A DNA stretch of 8,074 bases from Thermoplasmata archaeon (GCA_023136815.1 JAGLQM010000034.1:1-8074); one strand, 5' to 3'; positions 1-6,497 are shown, numbered from the stretch's first letter. Notes: generated from the sequence alone by a model not told the origin. A program made the numbers and translations.

Positions 1-22
1 GACACTTTGAGCATAAATCACA

Positions 23-168
23 GTCAAAAATAGGAGTAACGCAGATTTGACAAGCATAATTTGGTTTAAATAATACGTCAAAGATAGCTGATATGCAGAT
101 TTAACAAACATAAATGATAACTTATGTGTCAAATTTGCGATGTAAGTTATGGTCAAAAATAGGACTAA
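23..168. repeat. Cluster of AT-rich direct and inverted repeats
   Basis: GTCAAAAATAGGAGTAA at 23-39 recurs with one change at 152-168, and a looser copy starts at 77. GCAGATTTGACAAGCATAA at 40-58 recurs as GCAGATTTAACAAACATAA at 95-113. Both can pair with the inverted arm that ends in GTCAAATTTGC (128-138), so two alternative stems share one partner. A further perfect 8-base inverted repeat is ATAACTTA (117-124) with TAAGTTAT (143-150). No coding potential is evident in 1-148. Confidence 0.65.
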
Positions 169-249
169 AGGAACTGGCAACTATTCTGCTAATCTAGAAA
201 CACCAGTCCATTTAGGGGCTGGTAGTTTACGCGGAGAACCCACAATCAA
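149..249 (+). pseudogene. Possible decayed 3' end of an IS200/IS605-type tnpB
   Basis: The plus-strand frame from 149 reads KNRTKGTGNYSANLETPVHL and then GAGSLRGEPTIK. From memory, this resembles the C terminus of TnpB proteins, which often carry a Gly-Thr-x-Gly-x-x-Ala segment before the end. A stop at 143-145 cuts the frame upstream, and no catalytic RuvC or zinc-finger part of TnpB remains. The strong hairpin at 202-223 falls inside it, as is usual near the right end of these elements. An alternative is chance, because the stretch is short. Confidence 0.3.
202..223. other. Strong 8-bp hairpin with hexaloop downstream of the giant gene
   Basis: ACCAGTCC (202-209) and GGGCTGGT (216-223) form eight pairs around the loop ATTTAG on the plus-strand transcript, with one G-U wobble. 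On the minus strand that position would be an A-C mismatch, so the better RNA structure is on the plus strand, opposite to the neighbouring gene. This orientation fits an IS200/IS605 right-end or omega-RNA remnant better than a terminator for the giant gene. Confidence 0.55.
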
Positions 250-255
250 AAATAG
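246..255 (-). terminator. Candidate U-run terminator of the giant gene
   Basis: About 23 bases after the TGA stop (275-277), the minus strand reads CTATTTTTGA. Archaeal RNA polymerase can terminate on short U-runs without a hairpin. A second, similar run (CCTATTTTTGAC, 154-163) lies further downstream. Five U residues is modest, so this is tentative. Confidence 0.35.
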
Positions 256-274
256 CTATGCCCAAATTGGACAA

Positions 275-3200
275 TCAAAATTTCAAAGCAACCTTTTTCT
301 TTACAGATTTCGGTGTTTCTTCTTTCTTTTCTTCAGCTGCTGGCTTATCAAGGTCGTCAATTATGTCTTCCGAGGCAGTTTCATCCATCTTTTCAGTGTA
401 TTCGGTTCCACAGCCAGTACACTTGCCAAATCTTCTGGCACATAGAGCATGATATTCATTGCCGCAGGAACATTTTATGATGTCCACGCCAGCTTTTGCC
501 TTACCCATACAGATATTGCACTTTGTGTCTGCCGCTGCCTTCATCTGCTCGAAACAGGACTCGGCAGATAGTTTAGCAGTCTTGGCCTTTGCTTCCATGA
601 CAAACACATGGTCGCCAGCCTCATCCTCGAATACCTTGCCGTCCATGATTCTTGTGGATGACATCCTGATAATGACTGGCACATCTCCAGGGGTTTCAAA
701 TTTCATCTTAATCTTCTGGGTTATTTCACCGCCGCCCCTCAGAGTTTCGATTGGTATGTGACTCTCAACAGAAATATCTCCAATAATGTTTATCTTCACA
801 TCCTTGGCAAGAGCCTTCCCTTTATTTTTGATAATCAGGTCTGTATCAACCCACTCACCCACCTGGACCTTGTCAACGATAATATCTGCAACAAGCTGTG
901 GTCTGAAGGCATCTATCTCATTATTCACCACATCAATTGTCTTCTTCATTGTGGCCAGTGCCATTTGATAATCTTTCTCTTTCTGGTTCTTTGCCTGGTC
1001 GAAGAGGGTCTGGGCCACCTTGACATTGATGCCGAATTTCTTTGAATTGGATATAATCCTATCTGCTTCATAGGTGAGTTCGATGAACTCTCTCTCGAAG
1101 CCTTTTTCCAGATCAATAGCATCCTTGGACTTCTCAAGAAGGTCGATTGCCTCCTTGAACTTGCCCTCGTCAAATGTTTTCTTGGCCTTGGATAGAAGTT
1201 CCTGACTGGTCTCGATGTCAGCACCAACCTGCTTTGCATGCTCCATTGCACGCTCTGATTGAGAGTAATGGTCTTCAAAGAATACCTTTATCTTGCCCTG
1301 TGCGTCATTTAAAGATATGTTTATCTTCTCACTGGACACACCAAACTTGCCTGTCTCCAGAAAGGTTTTGGACTCGGCCAATAATGAGCTGGAACCAGCA
1401 ATGTCTATTCCATATTTGCCTGCCAGGTCAGTAAGCTTGTAGGCCTTGGAAAGTCGAGAGTTCAGATGAGAGTGGGAAAGACGTCTGGCCTCAATAGCAC
1501 CCTCCTTGGCGATTTCCGTTGCAATTCTATAATCATAACCGTCCTTTGCACTTTCAGCATCAGCCAGCAATTTTTCCGCGATGGCAAAATCAGCCTTGAT
1601 AATCTTGGCTGACTCAATCAGAGCAGTAAGTGTCTGGATGGCCTCTTTTGCCTCACTGAAGTCCTCGCTGACTTCATGAAGCTCGTCACCACTCTGAATT
1701 GCCTGTTCCAGTGCCTTGACATAGTTGCCGTCCTTCATTTCCTCCCTTGCCTGGACGATAATACTCTTAGCCTTCTTGGACACTATGCCAGATTCCTCGG
1801 CCACCTTGAGCTTCTTCTCGGCAGTTGTGATGGCTTTCTTGGCCATTTCCTGCTGCAGGCCGACCTTCTCAAGCTCACCCTCACTCTTCATTGCCTCGGA
1901 GAGGGCGGATTTATAATCTTTCTTATTGAACGCTTCGGTGGCCTTGCTCATGAGCTTTTCAGCCGCAACAACATTGATGCCTTCCAGCTTGGCCTTTTCA
2001 ATGGACAATTTGAAGGCCTTGATAGTGTTGGAAACATGGGTCTTGATGGACTTCTTGGATTCGGAAGAGCTTCTGATCGCGAGGTCAATTGCCTGCTTAT
2101 AGTTGGAACCATTGAGTTCAGTGAGTGATGTTTCCAGCAGCTTCTTGGACCCTAAAATATCGGCATGAAGATTCTCGCCTTCATTAAGGACATCCTGAGC
2201 TACCTTGATCTCCATTGCAGCCCTCTGGCTGAGTGTTCTTATTTCCTCTATCTCAACCTTGACCTGATTGGCCAGTTCAACTGCTTCCTTGTATCTCTTG
2301 GCATCCAGTGCCTTCCTGGAATCGTCCAGACGCACTTCCTGAGAATTTACTACCAAATTCTGCTCTTTTGCATCCATTATGGAAGACTGAGTTGATGAAA
2401 TTAATTTTGAAATACTAGGTGCCAGAACGTCCCGTGCCGAATTCTCAAGCACCTCGGCAAGCAGGAGTGCATTGGCCTGATCCTGTCCTTTGATGAGATT
2501 GGATAGTTCCTTAACCTTGCCGGTAAGATCTCCAGGGTCTACTTCCAGCAGTTTCAGAAGTCCCATACTTTCCTCAACAAAGTCAAGCTTGCTGGCAGCA
2601 GTGTAGAGGTTAACAATCATCTCGGTCACTTCCTTGGCTTTCTCGGCCTCATTCAATGCGTTCTCATACTCGAATCTCTCAAACATTCCCTTTGCAGAAA
2701 GTAGAATACCCATTGCATCCTTGACATCAACCTTATTCTTTTTGACCTCTGCCAGTACTGCAGCCACTTTGTTTATCGCATCATAGGCTTTCTGATGGTA
2801 CTCAATTTGATTTTCTGCCAAGTTTTTGGCAGCTAAACTCTCGTTATAGGTTGAGAATAAATCGGCCTTTGAGAAAGAGGTCTTGGCCCTCTTCAGACCT
2901 TCCTTCATATCTGAAATATCAATGCCCAATTTCTTTGCTTCAATTGCTGCTAACTTACCTTCACCGAACATTCGTTCAGCGGCAACATACTGCTGGTTCT
3001 TAACATCGACCAGTGCCTTCTCCGCATCGGCCAAAGTACCAGAGAAATCCCGGATCTTCAACATCTCATCACATTTGCTGCTGATGTTCTCAAGCCCTCC
3101 GATGTCACACCCCATCTTACTGGCAGTAACTATGGCAGAATTCAGATTAGACACCATGTCCCTGGCCTTCTGGGACTGGCTGGTCTCCAACATATTGAGG

Positions 3201-4921
3201 GCACGGTCTGCATGTACAAAGGCCCTGTCAAATGCATTCTTGTCAAATTCATCCTTGGCATTATCCAGAAGTCCCTGAATCATATTTAGGTCTACATTAT
3301 CAGCATCACATATTGCCAGTTCCGCAGAGGCAATGGTATTTGAAACATGTATTCGGATAATTTCCTCTGCACGTTTTGTGCTGTTACCAGATAGCTCGAT
3401 GGATTTCGGATAGTTACCTGATTTGATGCTATCTATTGCCTGCTTCATCATGGTCTCTGGCTCTTTTAGATTAGCACCCAAGCGGTCCCCGGCACTTATG
3501 ACGAGTTCTGCAATTTCAATACACTCAGTAGCAAAGGAGTAAAGAGCACTGGAAACTTCTTCATTGGCCTGTTTAACATATGCCAGGACAGATTCAAAGT
3601 CCCTTGCTTCCAGAGATTCCTTGGCCGAAATGATAGAATGTCCCACATTGGTGACTTCGGCTCCCATCTCCCTTGCTGTTTTTATCTGCTCTTCAATGCT
3701 GGCTATTGTGTTCTCTATGTCTTCATACTCGCCTACAATCGTATCGACAACAGCATCACCTTTCAGTGCCATCTCCAGAGCAGTAGCAAAGGTACCTTCC
3801 TTGAGTGCGCACTTTGCATTGTTAAGATATTCCATTGCCTCGGTGAGGTCTGCACCAATCTTATTGGCTGCAATGAATTTTGAACGTGATAGTGAGATTG
3901 TACCCAGCACTCTCTGGAATTGGGCATTGTATATCTCGGATTCAAGCTCTTTTATGGCTTCTATGGAATCAAGATAATTCCCCCCTTTAAGGGCGGATTT
4001 TGCAATACCAAGTATATCATTGGCCTTATCAATATCAGATCCTATCTTATCGGCTTCCTGAATTCTCAATGTCTGGTCTTCCAGATTATCGCTAATTGCC
4101 CTGTTTAAGGTTTTTTCGGCTTCTGATTTTGAAAGTCTAGCCGAACTCAAGGCATCTTCCAGATTTGAAGATTGGATTTCCTCCTCTGTTCTGGATATGA
4201 GCTCTGTGACCTTATCAACGTCGGTATCCAGTTCCTTTGCAGTGACCATATAGCTCTTGGCCTCGTCAAGAAGTTCGTCAACCTGGGAAGAAAGTCCGGA
4301 ACCCACTGATTCCATGCATGCATTCAGTTGGTCCAGTGCCACAAAATAGCTCTGAGATTCCATGGATTTTCTTGCCAGTTCCAGAAGATCATTACTAGCT
4401 GAAACATCTTCACCTACATTCTTGGCCAGAACAATCATTGATTGGGCCTTGGAGAATGTTTCAGAGAGATGTGCCTGGGCAACCGATTCCAACTCACTCC
4501 AACTCTCCTTTGCGATGGTCATTGCCTTCTCAAAATCATTGTTAGCCAGCGCATTTTTTGCTTCCTCAAGAAGCTTTATTCCCTCAACACTGTCGGCCCC
4601 AACCTCAATCAGCTTGTCAACCGAGTCAATAATGGATTGAACGCTATCCGTATAAGACTGCATGGCCACATCTTTTGCCTGTGTAGCATGGCCGATAGCA
4701 TCTACATAATCCTTGCCCTTGATTGAATTGCTGGCATTGACAAGAAGTGCTTCTGCTTTTGCCACGTTGATATCCGAAACCTTGGCTGATTTTATTATAT
4801 CCTCAGCCTTCAGCACCTCATTTTCAGCAAGATGACGGTTCTCTTTTTCTTCTTTTACTTTTTCCTCTAGCTGCTTTGTGAGCTGCATGGCTTTTAAATA
4901 ACTGCTGGTCACACCTTTCAC
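275..4921 (-). CDS. Giant helical-repeat protein with C-terminal beta-sandwich and RING/PHD-like zinc finger
   Basis: Not a named family that I recognise. Residues about 30-1335 form about 21 degenerate helical-hairpin repeats of roughly 65 residues. Each has a core like G-A-D-I-x3-x-x-LL-x2-A-K-x2-L-x3-D-Y-x2-A-L, which recalls TPR-like solenoids and coiled coils. From F1339 to about 1450 the sequence turns beta-rich (GEWVDTDLIIKNKGKA and following), like a CARDB/NEW3-type Ig-like sandwich. Then comes C1468-x2-C1471-x12-C1484-x-C1486-x4-H1491-x2-C1494-x6-C1501-x2-C1504, a C4HC3 cross-brace pattern, and an acidic then lysine-rich tail. There is no signal peptide or membrane segment, so it is probably cytoplasmic; a scaffold or cytoskeleton-like role is only inference. 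The outermost start is GTG at 4919-4921, and residue numbers use it. A second GTG at 4910-4912 is better placed, because GGAG (4921-4924) lies 8 bases upstream of it and overlaps the first GTG. The gene appears monocistronic with its own promoter. Confidence 0.93.
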   Translation of the reverse strand: MKGVTSSYLKAMQLTKQLEEKVKEEKENRHLAENEVLKAEDIIKSAKVSDINVAKAEALLVNASNSIKGKDYVDAIGHATQAKDVAMQSYTDSVQSIIDSVDKLIEVGADSVEGIKLLEEAKNALANNDFEKAMTIAKESWSELESVAQAHLSETFSKAQSMIVLAKNVGEDVSASNDLLELARKSMESQSYFVALDQLNACMESVGSGLSSQVDELLDEAKSYMVTAKELDTDVDKVTELISRTEEEIQSSNLEDALSSARLSKSEAEKTLNRAISDNLEDQTLRIQEADKIGSDIDKANDILGIAKSALKGGNYLDSIEAIKELESEIYNAQFQRVLGTISLSRSKFIAANKIGADLTEAMEYLNNAKCALKEGTFATALEMALKGDAVVDTIVGEYEDIENTIASIEEQIKTAREMGAEVTNVGHSIISAKESLEARDFESVLAYVKQANEEVSSALYSFATECIEIAELVISAGDRLGANLKEPETMMKQAIDSIKSGNYPKSIELSGNSTKRAEEIIRIHVSNTIASAELAICDADNVDLNMIQGLLDNAKDEFDKNAFDRAFVHADRALNMLETSQSQKARDMVSNLNSAIVTASKMGCDIGGLENISSKCDEMLKIRDFSGTLADAEKALVDVKNQQYVAAERMFGEGKLAAIEAKKLGIDISDMKEGLKRAKTSFSKADLFSTYNESLAAKNLAENQIEYHQKAYDAINKVAAVLAEVKKNKVDVKDAMGILLSAKGMFERFEYENALNEAEKAKEVTEMIVNLYTAASKLDFVEESMGLLKLLEVDPGDLTGKVKELSNLIKGQDQANALLLAEVLENSARDVLAPSISKLISSTQSSIMDAKEQNLVVNSQEVRLDDSRKALDAKRYKEAVELANQVKVEIEEIRTLSQRAAMEIKVAQDVLNEGENLHADILGSKKLLETSLTELNGSNYKQAIDLAIRSSSESKKSIKTHVSNTIKAFKLSIEKAKLEGINVVAAEKLMSKATEAFNKKDYKSALSEAMKSEGELEKVGLQQEMAKKAITTAEKKLKVAEESGIVSKKAKSIIVQAREEMKDGNYVKALEQAIQSGDELHEVSEDFSEAKEAIQTLTALIESAKIIKADFAIAEKLLADAESAKDGYDYRIATEIAKEGAIEARRLSHSHLNSRLSKAYKLTDLAGKYGIDIAGSSSLLAESKTFLETGKFGVSSEKINISLNDAQGKIKVFFEDHYSQSERAMEHAKQVGADIETSQELLSKAKKTFDEGKFKEAIDLLEKSKDAIDLEKGFEREFIELTYEADRIISNSKKFGINVKVAQTLFDQAKNQKEKDYQMALATMKKTIDVVNNEIDAFRPQLVADIIVDKVQVGEWVDTDLIIKNKGKALAKDVKINIIGDISVESHIPIETLRGGGEITQKIKMKFETPGDVPVIIRMSSTRIMDGKVFEDEAGDHVFVMEAKAKTAKLSAESCFEQMKAAADTKCNICMGKAKAGVDIIKCSCGNEYHALCARRFGKCTGCGTEYTEKMDETASEDIIDDLDKPAAEEKKEETPKSVKKKVALKF

Positions 4922-4967
4922 TCCATCATCGGTGTTAAGCTAGCTTGGCTGCCCATCCCTAACTAAA

Positions 4968-4983
4968 CATAGTCACGACTGTG
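4968..4983. promoter_or_regulatory. Imperfect palindrome at the predicted transcription start of the giant gene
   Basis: CATAGTCACGACTGTG is a 16-base imperfect palindrome (arms CA-x-AGTC and GACT-x-TG), just downstream of where TATA spacing places the transcription start. A repressor operator could sit here, but no regulator is identified and short palindromes arise by chance. Confidence 0.25.
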
Positions 4984-5006
4984 TTAATCTCAACATATTA
5001 ATAATA

Positions 5007-5018
5007 TTATATATAATT
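5007..5018 (-). promoter_or_regulatory. TATA box of the giant repeat-protein gene
   Basis: The minus strand reads AATTATATATAA, a strong archaeal TATA box, preceded by GCCGGT, which could hold a weak BRE. Usual archaeal spacing (about 25 bases from box centre) puts transcription start near 4985-4990, giving a leader of about 65-75 bases before the GTG start. The surrounding 4991-5019 stretch is the most AT-rich part of the gap. Confidence 0.6.
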
Positions 5019-5070
5019 ACCGGCTTATTATGTCCCTGAGCCATAATGACTGAGAACCCCCCACGCTAAA

Positions 5071-5121
5071 CAGCGTAAATTTGACAAAAATGAATGTGAT
5101 TATAGTATCAAATTTAGGCTG
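5071..5121. repeat. AT-rich inverted repeat, related to copies at 95-138
   Basis: TAAATTTGA at 5076-5084 is matched by its perfect reverse complement TCAAATTTA at 5108-5116. Extending outward gives CAGCGTAAATTTGA against CAGCCTAAATTTGA, with one mismatch in 14. The outer arm on the left overlaps a small hairpin (ACGCT-AAAC-AGCGT, 5063-5076). The arm on the right shares three bases with the 5119-5166 hairpin, so the three structures are mutually exclusive at their edges. Confidence 0.7.
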
Positions 5122-5171
5122 TAATCCCATAATTTTTTTGCTTACTGTTTTATCATGGAATTACAGAAAAA
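5119..5171 (-). terminator. Long 3' hairpin downstream of FKBP, candidate terminator or 3'-end stabiliser
   Basis: On the minus-strand transcript, CUGUAAUUCCAUGA (5153-5166) can pair along all 14 positions with UUAUGGGAUUACAG (5119-5132), leaving a 20-base loop. Two of the pairs are G-U wobbles. On the plus strand those two positions would be A-C mismatches, so the pairing is better in the FKBP transcript direction. A U5 run (5167-5171) sits just after the FKBP stop and before the hairpin, and another U5 (5086-5090) lies beyond it. Archaeal termination mostly needs U-runs, so the hairpin may protect or process the mRNA end instead. Confidence 0.5.
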
Positions 5172-5179
5172 CCAGGAGT

Positions 5180-6073
5180 TCAAGGCAGTACTGGAACAAT
5201 TGATACAATGGTTATCTTGAATACAAGAGTCTTGCCAACAACTTCCCTGTTGTAATCAATAGTCACAGTTCCAGCAGTCGGATCCACATCAGTTATCAGG
5301 AACGGACCATTGGAATCAAAACCAGCAATGTTCCCCCCATCCTCTGAGTAGAGAAGATGTTTGACTATAATCTCTCCAATGCCCTGATTTGCAGAGGAGT
5401 CCACCGAAATAACAATGGAATCCCAAGCATCGTATATCTGGATTACCTCACCAACCATGGGTTCATTCTTCATCAGGATGTCTCCACTAATGGAATCAAC
5501 AGAGTAGACAGTCATGTTCCAGCCATATTCCTTGTTTTCCACAGTGGTTCCCGAAATAGCAGGGACATGGTAAATATCCTGAAAAGTTGTGGAATTGGAG
5601 GTCCATTCAAATACGGGATAGGCCTCGATAAGATTTTTTGTCAGAATCAGTTCATCATTGGAGTAACCATATGCATCCTCTGGAAGTATGGTTATTACCT
5701 TTGTCTGGTTGATGCCCATACCAACAACACCTTGGTCAAAACCAGCAATCATCTGGCCCTCGCCAACAGTGAAGTTCAGCGGGTTGTATGGTGATTTTGC
5801 AGAAAAAGAGAGGCTCTTGGGGTAGAGAGTATCGTTTTCGGCCACACTCTGAATAGAGGTGTCAAAAACCATACCGTTCTCAAACATGCCAATATAATTG
5901 ACGTTTATCTGGTCACCTACCTGCACAGTCAGTCCTGGTTCTGTGGACTCCTGAACTGGAGATATTGCACCATAAGCCGCATAACCACCTGCTGCCACTA
6001 ATACAACTACCACGATGAATAGTAAAGCCATCACATCCCATCTTTTCCAGATTGACTCGTTAGTCTTAGCCAT
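5180..6073 (-). CDS. Membrane-anchored FKBP-type peptidyl-prolyl cis-trans isomerase
   Basis: This should catalyse cis-trans isomerisation of X-Pro bonds and act as a folding chaperone outside the membrane. Residues 15-36 are a hydrophobic signal anchor preceded by a Lys/Arg-containing N terminus, so the catalytic part faces outward. The FKBP core runs from about 49 to 137: VNYIGMFENGMVFDTS (58-73) carries the Tyr and Phe-Asp pocket residues, MIAGFDQGVVGMG (108-120) matches the pocket-floor segment, and AYGY (134-137) precedes the flap. An insertion of about 135 residues follows, larger than the usual SlyD-like insert-in-flap domain. The closing motif is NREVVGKTLVFKITIVSI (275-292), the last FKBP strand. 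The ATG is supported by GAGGGG five bases upstream (6079-6084). The gene lies 46 bases after the 84-residue gene, with no strong promoter visible between them, so they are probably co-transcribed. The FKBP assignment is firm; substrates are unknown. Confidence 0.93.
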   Translation of the reverse strand: MAKTNESIWKRWDVMALLFIVVVVLVAAGGYAAYGAISPVQESTEPGLTVQVGDQINVNYIGMFENGMVFDTSIQSVAENDTLYPKSLSFSAKSPYNPLNFTVGEGQMIAGFDQGVVGMGINQTKVITILPEDAYGYSNDELILTKNLIEAYPVFEWTSNSTTFQDIYHVPAISGTTVENKEYGWNMTVYSVDSISGDILMKNEPMVGEVIQIYDAWDSIVISVDSSANQGIGEIIVKHLLYSEDGGNIAGFDSNGPFLITDVDPTAGTVTIDYNREVVGKTLVFKITIVSIVPVLP

Positions 6074-6099
6074 GTTAACCCCTCAAGCCTCAATTTATT

Positions 6100-6117
6100 G
6101 AACTTCTTGCGAAGTCC
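6100..6117 (-). promoter_or_regulatory. GCAA-tetraloop hairpin between the 84-residue gene and FKBP
   Basis: The transcript reads GGACUUC-GCAA-GAAGUUC, a 7-bp stem with one G-U wobble closed by a GNRA tetraloop. It begins three bases after the TAA stop of the 84-residue gene. No U-run follows, so it is unlikely to be a full terminator. It may stabilise or process the two-gene mRNA. Confidence 0.5.
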
Positions 6118-6119
6118 TA

Positions 6120-6374
6120 TTACAGGTTCTTTATCATATCGGAGACGAAAGTCTTGAGTTCGTCGTCATCTGGAATTGTCAAGGATTTCTTGAACCTTGC
6201 GCTTCCGTCTGGCAGGAAGTATCCCCTGGACACAGAAATGAATTCGTTCACTCCGTCATCTGTAACTGCCTTCTTCCTTGCCACTTCCAGAAAGTTATTT
6301 CTTCCAAATGTTTTTCTCTCTGAACCAATAGTCTCGAATTCGATATTTGCTTTTGGTGCGTAATCATCTGACAT
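6120..6374 (-). CDS. Small conserved-looking protein of unknown function, 84 residues
   Basis: I do not recognise this protein. It is 84 residues, soluble, mixed-charge, with no cysteines, no signal peptide and no membrane segment. The N-terminal half contains a basic patch (ERKTFGRNNF and VARKKAV). The C-terminal half reads ISVSRGYFLPDGSARFKKSL, probably two strands joined by a turn, followed by an acidic turn and a helix ending in FVSDMIKNL. The pattern of strand, Gly-containing turn, basic strand and C-terminal helix loosely recalls PC4-like single-stranded DNA-binding proteins, but this is too weak to assign. The start is well supported: GAGGT (6381-6385) is six bases upstream of ATG, and a TATA-like box lies about 60 bases upstream. 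It is probably the first gene of a two-gene transcript with the FKBP. The clean signals and low-complexity-free sequence argue for a real gene. Confidence 0.83.
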   Translation of the reverse strand: MSDDYAPKANIEFETIGSERKTFGRNNFLEVARKKAVTDDGVNEFISVSRGYFLPDGSARFKKSLTIPDDDELKTFVSDMIKNL

Positions 6375-6430
6375 TTTTATACCTCTGTTTATTTATTGCA
6401 CCCTCAGTAGGGTTGTGGCGGAGATTTCCT

Positions 6431-6443
6431 TATTTAATATAAA
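6431..6443 (-). promoter_or_regulatory. TATA-like box upstream of the 84-residue gene and FKBP
   Basis: The minus strand reads TTTATATTAAATA. Normal archaeal spacing predicts a start near 6411 and a leader of about 35-40 bases before the ATG at 6374. The leader contains a small inverted repeat (CCCT-ACTG-AGGG, near 6402-6413). A second weaker AT-rich candidate lies near 6465-6485, close to the rfcS stop. Confidence 0.5.
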
Positions 6444-6497
6444 GATATGTATTGAATAACTAAATAATAGGAATATAGTTATAAGCAAATGGCAAAA

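Noticed and set aside
23..168. Spaced repeats considered as a CRISPR array.
   Set aside because: The repeats are imperfect, unequal in spacing, and the intervals between them are themselves related, so they are not spacers. No cas gene is present.
1676..2128. Plus-strand open frame of 150 residues inside the giant gene.
   Set aside because: It is antisense to a repeat-rich coding frame and Leu/Phe/Cys-rich, as expected from the complement of Lys/Glu/Ala codons. It shows no motif.
3564..3977. Plus-strand open frame of 137 residues, hydrophobic in parts.
   Set aside because: It is an antisense shadow of the giant gene with Ser/Ala/Leu bias and no recognisable domain or start signal.
5090..5203. 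Short plus-strand frame of 37 residues starting in the repeat region.
   Set aside because: It consists largely of inverted-repeat sequence, overlaps the FKBP 3' end antisense, and has no Shine-Dalgarno.
5357..5794. Plus-strand open frame of 145 residues opposite the FKBP gene.
   Set aside because: It is antisense to a clear FKBP domain, with no supporting start site or motif.
6120..6374. The 84-residue protein considered as a ubiquitin-like partner for the RING-like finger.
   Set aside because: It lacks a C-terminal Gly-Gly and has no visible ubiquitin-fold signature.
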